64,000 nucleotides of DNA, taken from NCBI RefSeq assembly GCF_018998565.1, contig NZ_JAHNZO010000012.1, positions 62,001 through 126,000 of the forward strand, in the 5' to 3' direction. Below, piece after piece: positions 22,198-30,428 of the stretch; the stretch's first letter is position 1, and each line of letters begins with the position of its first letter. Made by a program: the position numbers and the translations under genes. The stretch comes from Paenibacillus oleatilyticus (lineage in GTDB: Bacteria > Bacillota > Bacilli > Paenibacillales > NBRC-103111). The notes beneath the pieces were generated by a model. The model was not told the DNA's origin. It searched no databases and saw nothing but the letters and a program-made list of their open reading frames with translations.

Positions 22198-22228
22198 TGA
22201 ATAGAAGCTGACTCCCTTTCTCATAATA
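22198..22228 (+). promoter_or_regulatory. Sigma-G (forespore) promoter of the SleB-like gene
   Basis: TGAATA at 22198-22203, 18-nt spacer, CATAATA at 22222-22228. This matches the sigma-G consensus (TGAATA, 17-18 nt, CATACTA) in all but one base. It sits about 50 nt before a cortex hydrolase gene of the kind known to be made in the forespore. Confidence 0.75.
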
Positions 22229-22276
22229 ACCTTAAAAAGGTTGCCACAACGAAGGCGGGAAAGGTGAGGTTACAGA

Positions 22277-23086
22277 ATGAATAAACGATTGATTATCATC
22301 ACGCTTGGCTTGGTGTTTATTCTGTTCGCCGGACTTCAGTTCAAGCAGTATCTGAAGGTACAGCAGACGTTCAGCAAGAACGAAATTCGCTATGGAGCGT
22401 CCGGCACGGCCGACGTATACGAGCTCCAAGGCCGCTTGAAGCATCTCGGGTTTTATTACGGCAAGGTGGACGGCGACTTCGGCTATCAAACCTTAAAGTC
22501 GCTTAAATGGTTCCAGTCTGAATTCGGGTTGAATGTGGACGGCATCGCCGGGGACAAAACGAAGCTGAAGCTGTGGGAAGCAACGAAAGGATGGAAGGCT
22601 AAAGCCGAAGAACTGCCTCCTTGGGTAGCCGGCGCCGGACAAGGACAAGCCGCCGCCCCGGGTACACCCGCGCCGGAAAGCGCTGCGCCACCGGCGAACG
22701 CAGGTATACCGCGTTCCAACCGGCTCGGTCTTTCTGAAGAGGACCTGAACTTGATGGCGAATGCGGTCCACGGCGAAGCGCGCGGGGAGCCGTATATCGG
22801 CCAAGTCGCCGTTGCCGCGGTTATTCTCAATCGCGTCAATTCGCCAAGCTTTCCGAATACGGTCTCGGGCGTCATTTTCCAGCCTGGAGCGTTTACAGCC
22901 GTAACGGACGGACAAATATGGCTGACACCGAACGAAACGTCTCGCAAGGCGGTTCAAGACGCGCTGAACGGGTCGGATCCATCCGGCGGATGCATTTATT
23001 ATTTCAATCCGATAACGGCCACATCCAAGTGGATTTGGACCCGTCCGCAAGTCAAGCAAATCGGCAAACATATTTTCTGCAAATAG
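22277..23086 (+). CDS. sleB: SleB-type spore cortex-lytic enzyme
   Basis: Predicted lytic transglycosylase acting on spore cortex peptidoglycan at germination. The N terminus is a signal peptide or anchor (IIITLGLVFILFAGLQF). A PG_binding_1 domain follows (YELQGRLKHLGFYYGKVDGD ... WFQSEFGLNVDG), then a Pro/Ala linker, then the hydrolase_2 catalytic domain with NAVHGEARGEPYIGQVAVAA (catalytic Glu in HGEARGE) and the C-terminal GGCIYYFNP block. 269 residues; RBS AAAGGTGAGG. The upstream sigma-G promoter supports a forespore role. It could be a paralogue of SleB; no ypeB partner gene lies downstream. Confidence 0.88.
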   Translation: MNKRLIIITLGLVFILFAGLQFKQYLKVQQTFSKNEIRYGASGTADVYELQGRLKHLGFYYGKVDGDFGYQTLKSLKWFQSEFGLNVDGIAGDKTKLKLWEATKGWKAKAEELPPWVAGAGQGQAAAPGTPAPESAAPPANAGIPRSNRLGLSEEDLNLMANAVHGEARGEPYIGQVAVAAVILNRVNSPSFPNTVSGVIFQPGAFTAVTDGQIWLTPNETSRKAVQDALNGSDPSGGCIYYFNPITATSKWIWTRPQVKQIGKHIFCK

Positions 23087-23097
23087 CGCATGTAGTA

Positions 23098-23130
23098 GAA
23101 GTAACCATCTTCACGGTTGCTTCTTCTGTT
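23098..23130 (+). terminator. Terminator-like hairpin after the SleB-like gene
   Basis: GAAGTAACC pairs with GGTTGCTTC with one mismatch; followed by a T-rich tract (TTCTGTTT). Confidence 0.5.
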
Positions 23131-23144
23131 TATAGAGGAATATA

Positions 23145-24488
23145 ATGGAATATACCCGGGAAGGCGAAAGTGAAGCCATGATGATGAGAGGAGTTGTTTC
23201 GTCTTTGAAGCAAATACAATTCGAACGGGGAACGGTGCAGGGCGTGCGTGTGCACGTGCTGCCGACGGAGCAGTTCAAAACTTATGCATTATCCGTCTAT
23301 GTGGGCAGTCCGCTTCAGGAGGATACGGTTACGCCTAACGCGCTTATTCCTTTTGTGCTGCGGCGCGGCAGCAAGGCCTATCCGGAAACGAAGCAGTTTC
23401 GCGAGAAGCTGGACGATTTGTACGGGGCCGGATTCGGGTTCGACGTGTACAAGCGCGGGGATTACCAAATGCTTCAATTCCGCATGGATGTCATTCAGGA
23501 CGATTTCGTTTCCAGTCCGCAGCCGCTGCTCGATCAAGCCATTCAATTTTTGGGCGAAGCGATTACGCAGCCGGCGACGGAAGGTGGAACCTTGGTCCGC
23601 AAATATATCGATTCCGAGAAAACAACGCTGCAGAAGCGGTTGGAATCCATCGTTAACGACAAAATCCGCTACGCTGCGGAACGGTGCATCGCCGAAATGT
23701 GCAGCAGCGAGCCATATCGGCTCCATCCGCTAGGTTCCATAGACCGCATCCCTTCGATCGAAGCGGAGGCTTTGACCGAACGGTATGAAGCCTTGCTGCG
23801 GCAGTCGCCGATTGATATTTATGTGGTAGGCAATACGAATCTGAAACAGGTGCTGCCCTTGATCGAACGCTATTTTGCTGCCAGGGGCGAGCGTACTTCG
23901 GACTACTCGCTCAGAGCCGAGCACCGCAGCGTCGGTCAAGTGAAGGAAGTCGTCGAGCGTCTGGATGTCAACCAAGGGAAGCTGAATATGGGGCTTCGCG
24001 TGCGTACCTCGTATGCGGACGATTCGTATCCGTCGGCGCTGCTATATAACGGTATTTTGGGGGGATATCCGCATTCCAAGCTGTTCACCAACGTCCGCGA
24101 AAAGGCAAGTTTGGCCTATTACGCTTCCTCCCGTTTGGACGGACACAAGGGCATTCTGACGATCCAATCGGGCATCGAAATCGCAAATTACGAGAAAGCC
24201 GTCTCGATCATTAAGGAGCAGCTGAAAGCGATGGAAGAGGGGCAAATCAGCGACACGGAACTACAGCAGACGAAAGCCATGATTACGGGGCATTTGCGCG
24301 AGCTGCAGGACTCGGCTTTCGAACTCATCGCTTTCGATTTCAACAACCGTCTGTCGGGCGCCGACCGTACGGTTCCGGCGCTGATCGAAGCGGTGGAGCA
24401 AACGGATAAAGAGCAGATCCGCCGGATGGCCCGCCAGGTGCAACTGGATACGATTTATTTTTTACGCGACAACAAAGGGGGACAATAA
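23145..24488 (+). CDS. ymfF: M16-family peptidase-like protein YmfF (zinc motif absent)
   Basis: Two-domain M16 fold without a visible HXXEH: where active members have it, this protein reads IPFVLRRGSKAYPETKQFRE. It is therefore probably the non-catalytic half of a heterodimer with YmfH, encoded immediately downstream. The second half has the REKASLAYYASSRLDG block typical of the family. The start is uncertain: ATG 23145 has AGAGG 6 nt upstream, while TTG 23205 follows GAGAGGAG with 11-nt spacing and starts nearer the conserved part. 447 residues from 23145. Confidence 0.88.
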   Translation: MEYTREGESEAMMMRGVVSSLKQIQFERGTVQGVRVHVLPTEQFKTYALSVYVGSPLQEDTVTPNALIPFVLRRGSKAYPETKQFREKLDDLYGAGFGFDVYKRGDYQMLQFRMDVIQDDFVSSPQPLLDQAIQFLGEAITQPATEGGTLVRKYIDSEKTTLQKRLESIVNDKIRYAAERCIAEMCSSEPYRLHPLGSIDRIPSIEAEALTERYEALLRQSPIDIYVVGNTNLKQVLPLIERYFAARGERTSDYSLRAEHRSVGQVKEVVERLDVNQGKLNMGLRVRTSYADDSYPSALLYNGILGGYPHSKLFTNVREKASLAYYASSRLDGHKGILTIQSGIEIANYEKAVSIIKEQLKAMEEGQISDTELQQTKAMITGHLRELQDSAFELIAFDFNNRLSGADRTVPALIEAVEQTDKEQIRRMARQVQLDTIYFLRDNKGGQ

Positions 24489-25781
24489 ATGCGCACGATC
24501 CCTTATCCGCATGTGAAGGAAACGCTGTACGCCGAAGAGCTTCCGAACGGACTGAGCGTTTTTGTTTTACCAAAGGAAGGTTTCCAGAAAACGTATGCCA
24601 CCTTTACGACAAAGTACGGTTCTATCGATAACGATTTTCAGGTCGAAGGCGAAACGCGACGCAAAGTGCCCGACGGCATCGCGCACTTTTTGGAGCACAA
24701 AATGTTCGAAGAGCCGACTGGGGACATCTTTTCCGTGTTCGCTGCCCAAGGGGCTTCCGCCAATGCATTCACAAGTTTTGATCGCACGGCGTACTTATTT
24801 TCCGCAACCGAGCACATCCAGGACAATTTGATGACGCTGCTTAACTTTGTGCAAAATCCGTATTTTACGGATGCGAACGTCGAGAAGGAGAAGGGCATTA
24901 TCGGCCAGGAAATCAACATGTACCGGGACAATCCGGACTGGCGGGCGTATTTCGGACTGATCGAAACGATGTATCATAAGCATCCGGTACATATCGATAT
25001 CGCCGGAACGATCGAATCCATCGCTGAAATTACGAAAGAAATGCTGTATGAGTGTTACCATACGTTTTATCATCCGAGCAATATGAGCTTGTTTGTCGTA
25101 GGCGGGGTCAATCCGCAGGAAATTATGGAACTCGTCAAACAAAACCAAGCGGGGAAAACGTTCAAGCCGCAGGGAGCGATCAACCGTTATTTTGAAAACG
25201 AGCCGCACCAGGTGAAGGCTGCGCGCAAAGTGACCGTGCTGCCGGTCTCGCTGCCCAAGTGCTTGTTCGGCTGCAAGGAGCCGGGCCAGCCTTTGCGGGG
25301 GCGGGAGCTGCTGAAGCGGGAGCTGACCATGAAGGTGCTGCTTGACGTGCTGGTAAGCCCCAGCTCGGCCATCTACCAGAAGCTGTACGACGAGCAGTTG
25401 ATTTCCGACAGCTTCGGCTCCGAGTACAATATTGCCGAAAATTATGCGTTCACCGTAATCGGCGGAGATACGAAGGACCCTGATCGTTTGATCGGCCGCG
25501 TGCAGGAGGAAATCGACCGGGTCAAAACGGACGGCATTGCCTCCGCCGATTTCGAGCGCAGCAAGAAGAAAAAAATCGGCGCTTTCCTGCGCCAGCTTAA
25601 TTCGCCTGAAGCGATCGCCAATGAATTTACGAAGTACCGGTTTAAGGGCATCGATTTATTCGATATCCTGCCTGTTTATGAAGAGCTGACCCTGGAGGAT
25701 GTCAACGATCGGCTGCGCGCGCATTTCGATTGGAGCCGTCTGGCAGCTTCCATTGTGACAAGTGAAGCGAATGGAGCCTAG
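24489..25781 (+). CDS. ymfH: M16-family zinc peptidase YmfH
   Basis: Zinc peptidase of the pitrilysin type. The inverted metal motif is intact in HFLEHKMFE at about residue 67, with the downstream acidic block NVEKEKGIIGQEINMYRD. The C-terminal half has the usual SSAIYQKLYDEQLISDSFG region. 430 residues. It follows ymfF by 0 nt (stop/start adjacent, AAAGGGGG upstream), so the two are co-translated. In B. subtilis this pair is needed in some export/processing contexts; the substrate here is unknown. Confidence 0.92.
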   Translation: MRTIPYPHVKETLYAEELPNGLSVFVLPKEGFQKTYATFTTKYGSIDNDFQVEGETRRKVPDGIAHFLEHKMFEEPTGDIFSVFAAQGASANAFTSFDRTAYLFSATEHIQDNLMTLLNFVQNPYFTDANVEKEKGIIGQEINMYRDNPDWRAYFGLIETMYHKHPVHIDIAGTIESIAEITKEMLYECYHTFYHPSNMSLFVVGGVNPQEIMELVKQNQAGKTFKPQGAINRYFENEPHQVKAARKVTVLPVSLPKCLFGCKEPGQPLRGRELLKRELTMKVLLDVLVSPSSAIYQKLYDEQLISDSFGSEYNIAENYAFTVIGGDTKDPDRLIGRVQEEIDRVKTDGIASADFERSKKKKIGAFLRQLNSPEAIANEFTKYRFKGIDLFDILPVYEELTLEDVNDRLRAHFDWSRLAASIVTSEANGA

Positions 25782-26532
25782 TCATTGCAAGCCATTTCCG
25801 GAGCAAACGGTGCTCGTTACGGGGGCGAGCCGCGGGATTGGCGCCGCGATCGCCTGCCGTTTCGCTTCGGTGGGCATGAATGTGGTCATCCATTACCTGA
25901 ATTCGCACGAAGGGGCGAATGAAACGGCCCGCAGCTGCATGAAGCTGGGAAGTCGCGTGTTAACGGTAACGGCAGACCTGCGGTCGAGGGAGCAGATCGA
26001 ACGGATGCAGGAGAAGCTGGCGCAGCACGACCTCGTTCCGGATATTTTGGTCAACAATGCGGGCATTTCGCATTACGGCCTGTTCTCCGATCTGGAGGAA
26101 GCCCAGTGGGACGAAATCATGGACATTAACTTGAAGGGCGCGTTTCTGATGACGCGTCAATTTATGCCGGCGATGATCCGTCAGAAGTACGGCAGAATCA
26201 TTAACGTGTCCTCGATTTGGGGCATCTCCGGCGCTTCCTGCGAGGTCGCCTATTCGACCGCCAAGGGCGGCATCAATGCTTTTACGAAGGCGTTGGCGAA
26301 GGAGCTTGCACCGTCCGGAGTCACCGTAAACGCTGTCGCTCCCGGCGCGGTCGATACATTGATGATGGCAGGCTTTGACGAGCGGGAAAAAGAAATGATC
26401 GAGAACGATATTCCCGTCGGGCGCTTCGGTAAGCCCGATGAGATCGCATCGCTCGTTTATTTCCTTGCGCTGCCCGAATCCGGCTACATCACAGGTCAAA
26501 TCATCAGTCCCAACGGGGGCTGGCTGACCTGA
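25771..26532 (+). CDS. ymfI: SDR-family oxidoreductase YmfI
   Basis: Short-chain dehydrogenase/reductase, FabG-like. The cofactor motif is TGASRGIGAAIACRF, followed by NNAGISHYG, the catalytic Ser in INVSSIWG, and the Tyr/Lys of YSTAKGG. The C terminus GYITGQIISPNGGW is typical of FabG-like enzymes. The start overlaps the ymfH end; GTG 25762 is an alternative. No strong SD is visible, which suggests translational coupling. The substrate is not predictable from sequence. Confidence 0.9.
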   Translation: MEPSHCKPFPEQTVLVTGASRGIGAAIACRFASVGMNVVIHYLNSHEGANETARSCMKLGSRVLTVTADLRSREQIERMQEKLAQHDLVPDILVNNAGISHYGLFSDLEEAQWDEIMDINLKGAFLMTRQFMPAMIRQKYGRIINVSSIWGISGASCEVAYSTAKGGINAFTKALAKELAPSGVTVNAVAPGAVDTLMMAGFDEREKEMIENDIPVGRFGKPDEIASLVYFLALPESGYITGQIISPNGGWLT

Positions 26533-26549
26533 CGGCCTGTATAAATCCT

Positions 26550-26594
26550 TATCGAAATGCAAACATTAACGTCGTAACGACATTCATTTCGATA
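26550..26594. promoter_or_regulatory. Perfect 10-bp inverted repeat abutting the DUF3243 ribosome binding site
   Basis: TATCGAAATG (26550-26559) and CATTTCGATA (26585-26594) are exact complements with a 25-nt gap that contains a nested GTCG-TAA-CGAC (26571-26581). The right arm ends where AGGAGG begins. It could be an operator or an mRNA hairpin that controls translation of the next gene. Confidence 0.7.
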
Positions 26595-26607
26595 GGAGGA
26601 TGCATAC

Positions 26608-26862
26608 ATGGCTACGATGCTTAAAGTGTTCGATCGTTGGAAAGAATTTTTGGGAGAGCGTGTGGAGCAAGCGGAACGGGCGGGGATGACGGAAGAAACC
26701 ATCTCGCAGCTCGCTTTTCAAATCGGTGAATTTTTGTCTGACAAAGTCGATCCGGAAAATAAAGAAGAACGCGTCCTGAAGGACCTGTGGGACGTTTGCG
26801 ATGAAGAGGAGCGCAAGGTCATGGCGCGGGCCATGGTTAAATTAGCTAAAGCACATCATTAA
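26608..26862 (+). CDS. ymfJ: DUF3243 protein (YmfJ-like)
   Basis: 84-residue mostly helical, acidic protein of unknown function. It begins MATMLKVFDRWKEFLGERVE and is found at this place (between ymfI and ymfK) in Bacillales. The SD GATAGGAGGA is strong. No catalytic motif is seen. It is followed by a clear terminator, so it ends the ymfF-ymfJ unit or is expressed on its own from behind the inverted repeat. Confidence 0.85.
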   Translation: MATMLKVFDRWKEFLGERVEQAERAGMTEETISQLAFQIGEFLSDKVDPENKEERVLKDLWDVCDEEERKVMARAMVKLAKAHH

Positions 26863-26880
26863 TTATCCGGTATTGTACAC

Positions 26881-26915
26881 GAGCCTCCTATCCAGGGAGG
26901 CTTTTCTCTTTTTTC
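26881..26915 (+). terminator. Rho-independent terminator after ymfJ
   Basis: AGCCTCC (26882-26888) pairs with GGAGGCT (26896-26902), followed by TTTCTCTTTTTT. Confidence 0.8.
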
Positions 26916-27002
26916 CTGCTGCTGCGGTATGCCGCATTGGCTTCGCGGCCGGTTTTCTTATATACTGGTATAGACGAACGGGAGAAAGAGGTTGAACCGC
27001 AA

Positions 27003-27839
27003 GTGAAGAAGCTGAAACGTTTGTTGGTAGGAATAGGCATTCTAGGTTTGCTTAGCGGCTGCGGCAAAAACATCCCGGCGATCGATCCTGTCTTGCTTCA
27101 AGCCAAATCGTCGATTCTCGTCGTAACGGGACAGGAAATGCCGGACAATGTAAAAGCCGCCCTGCAAACGACACTCTTGAATTGGCGCGATCAAAAGCAG
27201 ACGGCCTTCGAATGGATGGACAACACAACCGCGTTGACCGAAGAACAACTGACCAAAATTAAAACCAGATCTTATGACTATATCCTTGTTGCCGGACATA
27301 ATTTAGTACAAAACACGCTTCCTGCCGCAGCGAACATTCCGGAACGCAAGTGGGTGATGCTGGACGACCAGTTGGCGCGGCAATCCCCTGTTGTCAGCGG
27401 CAGCAACATCATGGTGAAGCTGGTACCCGAGGACCGGTTCCGGCAGGAATGGAACGATTGGGTAGGGCAGCAGCTTGACAACGGCCGGGCGATCGAATGG
27501 GTAACGACATCGGCTTACCCGATTCCGTCCGAATGGGCGCCTTCCGAAGAAGCGGATTATATCAATCTGGCCGACGCTGACGGCTGGTATACACAATTTC
27601 AATTCCAGGTACGCAGTCACGGGCCGTCGTGGATCGGGGTATTCGCCCCGCTGGAAGCCGCGCAATTACAAAGACTGAAGAACATGCAGGTTCCGGTAAT
27701 CAATATGGCGTCCACCGGCATTGAGCTGCAATGGGGAGGCATACTTACCTCCATCGAAGACATGATGGCTAAGAAAGCATGGACGCCGGGGATTCAGCCG
27801 TATTCGAACGCCGAAGCGAAGATCAATAAAAATTTGTGA
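27003..27839 (+). CDS. Predicted lipoprotein of unknown function
   Basis: 278 residues. The N terminus MKKLKRLLVGIGILGLLSGC is a lipoprotein signal with lipobox LSGC (Cys20). GTG 27003 is selected because GAGAAAGAGG lies upstream and the signal peptide then has normal length; the frame is open from 26937. The mature part shows alternating strand/helix patterns (YDYILVAGHNLVQNTLP, RKWVMLDDQLARQ) faintly like periplasmic-binding folds of the Bmp type, but this is weak. It probably sits on the outer face of the membrane. No partner transporter genes are nearby. Confidence 0.75.
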   Translation: MKKLKRLLVGIGILGLLSGCGKNIPAIDPVLLQAKSSILVVTGQEMPDNVKAALQTTLLNWRDQKQTAFEWMDNTTALTEEQLTKIKTRSYDYILVAGHNLVQNTLPAAANIPERKWVMLDDQLARQSPVVSGSNIMVKLVPEDRFRQEWNDWVGQQLDNGRAIEWVTTSAYPIPSEWAPSEEADYINLADADGWYTQFQFQVRSHGPSWIGVFAPLEAAQLQRLKNMQVPVINMASTGIELQWGGILTSIEDMMAKKAWTPGIQPYSNAEAKINKNL

Positions 27840-27926
27840 CTTTATGCCCTGAAACAGGGAGGATTTTAGCGAATATTGTAGAATTCTTTTGTAACCAATC
27901 ACAAACTTAGGATCGGAGAACGACGG

Positions 27927-28706
27927 ATGATAGCGGAAACAAACGAAATCAAGCAATGGTACATGGAATACCGAATCCATAAAAACCGTCCGGGGCTTCT
28001 CGGGGACATCGCCTCCCTGATGGGGATGCTCGATATCAATATCGTCACCATTAACGGGGTAGATAACCGAACCCGCGGCATGCTTTTGCAGACGAACGAT
28101 GAAGAAAAAGTTGAATTAATGGGTAAAATGTTGAAAAAAGTGGATAATATAACTATAACGGCATTGCGTCCGCCCAAGCTGGTCGATATTCTTGCCGTCC
28201 GTCACGGCCGTTATATCGAACGGGACTCCGACGATCGCAAAACGTTCCGCTTCACCAGGGACGAACTGGGACTTTTGGTCGATTTTCTGGGGGAGCTGTT
28301 CAAACGTGACGGAAACCACGTCGTCGGGCTTCGCGGGATGCCGCGCGTCGGCAAAACCGAGTCGATTATCGCCGGGAGCGTCTGCTCCAACAAGCGGTGG
28401 ACGTTTGTCTCCTCGACCTTGCTCCGCCAGACTGTGCGCAGCCAGTTGTCCGAGGATGAAATGAATCCGAATAACGTATTTATTATCGACGGGATCGTCT
28501 CGACGCTCCGTTCCAATGAGAAGCATCATATGCTGCTGCAGGAAATTATGGCGATGCCTTCGACCAAGGTGATCGAGCATCCGGATATTTTCATCCGGGA
28601 ATCGCAGTATACCTACGATCATTTTGACTGTATCGTGGAGCTTAGAAATACACCGGACGAAGAAATTACATACGAGACGTTCACGGCCGGATTTGACGAA
28701 TATTAA
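27927..28706 (+). CDS. ymfK: DUF3388 protein (YmfK-like) with ACT-like and P-loop regions
   Basis: 259-residue conserved protein of unknown function. The N-terminal ~90 residues look ACT-like (RPGLLGDIASLMGMLDINIV). The C-terminal part has a P-loop, GMPRVGKT at about residue 136, and a Walker B-like NVFIIDG, so it should bind nucleotide. It precedes the RodZ-like gene, as ymfK precedes ymfM in B. subtilis. The SD is poor: only GGATCGGAGAACG is seen upstream. Confidence 0.82.
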   Translation: MIAETNEIKQWYMEYRIHKNRPGLLGDIASLMGMLDINIVTINGVDNRTRGMLLQTNDEEKVELMGKMLKKVDNITITALRPPKLVDILAVRHGRYIERDSDDRKTFRFTRDELGLLVDFLGELFKRDGNHVVGLRGMPRVGKTESIIAGSVCSNKRWTFVSSTLLRQTVRSQLSEDEMNPNNVFIIDGIVSTLRSNEKHHMLLQEIMAMPSTKVIEHPDIFIRESQYTYDHFDCIVELRNTPDEEITYETFTAGFDEY

Positions 28707-28746
28707 TGCCCTGTCCAGGTTCTGAGCGTCGGAAAGGGGTGACCAC

Positions 28747-29628
28747 GTGTCCGATCTGGGTCAATTGCTAAGAAAAGCCAGAGTCGAAAAGAAAATATCT
28801 CTCGATGACCTGCAGGAAACAACCAAGATTCGCAAACGGTATCTGGAAGCGATTGAGGACGGCAACTATAAGGTACTGCCCGGGAACTTTTATGTCCGGG
28901 CTTTTATAAAGAGCTATGCCGAAGCGGTCGGGCTGGACCCGAACGAAGTGTTGAACATGTATCAGAATGTCATCCCGCAACCGGAGCCGGAGCAAATCGA
29001 ACCGATCCGCACGAAGCGGACTACCCGCAATACGGAATGGCTCGGGAAGTGGGCGTCTAATGTGATGGTCATTTCCTTCGTCGTGCTTATTCTTGGGGTT
29101 ATCTACTACTACATGAGCCAAAGCTATACTGGCAACACAGATGATGCGACTAAAGATTTGCCGAAGAAAATTACCGAAAAGGTCGAACCCTCCGCCCAGA
29201 CGCCCAATCTCGGAAATGCCGGAGCGAATGGAGCTAACGGAACGAATGGAGCGCTTGCGGATAACAAGCCGGTGCAGGTGCCTACGCCGCCCCCGACGCC
29301 GCCTCCGACAACGGAGGTCAAGCTGGTCAAAAGCGAGCGGGGAACCGATTATTACGCGGTTACGGGTACGGATAAACTGAAAATCGAAATGAAAGTGACC
29401 GGGGATTCCTGCTGGATCGAAGTCGATTCGCCGCCTGGCGGGAACAAAAAGGTGATCGACTCCATGACGTTCAATAACGGGGAAACGAAAACGTGGGAAT
29501 TGACCGATACGGCTTTCCTGATTTTCGGAAAAGCCAATGCGGTCGAGTTGAGCGTTAACGGCTCGCCGGTTGTCGTAGGCGATCAGCCGAACGTGAAAAA
29601 AATTCAAGTCGATATTCAAAAGTCATAG
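28747..29628 (+). CDS. rodZ: RodZ-like helix-turn-helix membrane protein (YmfM)
   Basis: Cytoskeletal anchor that links MreB to the wall synthesis machinery. The N terminus is a HTH_25 domain (LGQLLRKARVEKKISLDDL, with GNFYVRAFIKSYAEAVGLDP after it). One membrane segment is at about 101-122 (VMVISFVVLILGVIYYYM). An Asn/Gly/Pro/Thr-rich linker leads to a C-terminal DUF4115 domain outside the membrane. GTG 28747 follows GGAAAGGGG. 293 residues. Position before pgsA is conserved in Firmicutes, here with yajQ and rimO inserted. Confidence 0.92.
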   Translation: MSDLGQLLRKARVEKKISLDDLQETTKIRKRYLEAIEDGNYKVLPGNFYVRAFIKSYAEAVGLDPNEVLNMYQNVIPQPEPEQIEPIRTKRTTRNTEWLGKWASNVMVISFVVLILGVIYYYMSQSYTGNTDDATKDLPKKITEKVEPSAQTPNLGNAGANGANGTNGALADNKPVQVPTPPPTPPPTTEVKLVKSERGTDYYAVTGTDKLKIEMKVTGDSCWIEVDSPPGGNKKVIDSMTFNNGETKTWELTDTAFLIFGKANAVELSVNGSPVVVGDQPNVKKIQVDIQKS

Positions 29629-29710
29629 TTGGGTCTTCTTGACATGTTTCGCTAATCGGCCGACAGCAAGAACGCTTAAGTTTCCGGCGCATTTGAACAA
29701 TACGGCTTCA

Positions 29711-29747
29711 AGACACGCGAAAGCTTTGTGCTGAGGGTGTCTTTTTT
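29711..29747 (+). terminator. Rho-independent terminator after rodZ
   Basis: AGACAC (29711-29716) pairs with GTGTCT (29737-29742), with a T-run of six. A TACAAT box at 29750-29755 right after it may be the -10 for yajQ. Confidence 0.6.
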
Positions 29748-29794
29748 GTTACAATAGAGGGCGTGGAATTTAGAATGAAAGGGGAGCGGATTTT

Positions 29795-30286
29795 GTGAGC
29801 AGTGAAAACTCGTTTGATATCGTATCGAAGCTGGATCTTCAAGAGATGAACAACGCCATTAACCAGGCGGAAAAGGAGATCGCGACACGCTTTGATTTCA
29901 AAGGAAGCAAGAGCAGCATCACGTTGGAAAAAGAAGAGCTGGTGATCGTCTCCGACGATGATTTCAAGCTTCAAAACGTGTTGGACATTTTGCAGTCCAA
30001 GATGGCGAAGCGAGGCATATCGCTTAAAAATTTGGAGTATGGAAAAGTCGAGCCTGCTGCGGGCAGTACGGTGCGCCAAAGGATTAAAGTCAAGCAGGGG
30101 ATCGATCAGGACAACGCCAAAAAAATCAATGTGCTGATCCGCGATTCCAAGCTGAAGGTGAAAAGCCAGATTCAAGGGGATCAAATTCGCGTAACCGGAA
30201 AAAGCAAGGACGACCTGCAGCAGATTATGGCGCTGCTCCGGAAGGCGGATCTTTCGCTCGACCTTCAGTTTATCAATTTCAGGTAA
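29795..30286 (+). CDS. yajQ: YajQ-family nucleotide-binding protein
   Basis: 163 residues, tandem ferredoxin-like folds; some members bind cyclic di-GMP or nucleic acid. Typical sequence is [19 protein letters not shown] at the N terminus, [11 protein letters not shown], and [15 protein letters not shown] start with AAAGGGGAG upstream. It lies between two hairpins, so it is probably monocistronic. Function in this organism is not known. Confidence 0.93.
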   Translation: MSSENSFDIVSKLDLQEMNNAINQAEKEIATRFDFKGSKSSITLEKEELVIVSDDDFKLQNVLDILQSKMAKRGISLKNLEYGKVEPAAGSTVRQRIKVKQGIDQDNAKKINVLIRDSKLKVKSQIQGDQIRVTGKSKDDLQQIMALLRKADLSLDLQFINFR

Positions 30287-30307
30287 GGCCAAAGAACGGT
30301 TCGGCTG

Positions 30308-30336
30308 CCTTACGGAAACGGGTCCGTAAGGTATTT
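30308..30336 (+). terminator. Hairpin after yajQ
   Basis: CCTTACGG (30308-30315) and CCGTAAGG (30324-30331) form a perfect 8-bp stem followed by TATTTTG. Confidence 0.6.
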
Positions 30337-30344
30337 TGCTGCTT

Positions 30345-30374
30345 TTGACACCTTTTCATGCGGTATATTATACT
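30345..30374 (+). promoter_or_regulatory. Sigma-A promoter of rimO-pgsA
   Basis: Perfect TTGACA at 30345-30350, 18-nt spacer, TATACT at 30369-30374. It lies about 55 nt before rimO. Confidence 0.8.
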
Positions 30375-30428
30375 TGAACCAAACCGTTTAGTAGTAAAAG
30401 GTACTAACCATGGTGGAGGATTTTAGAC

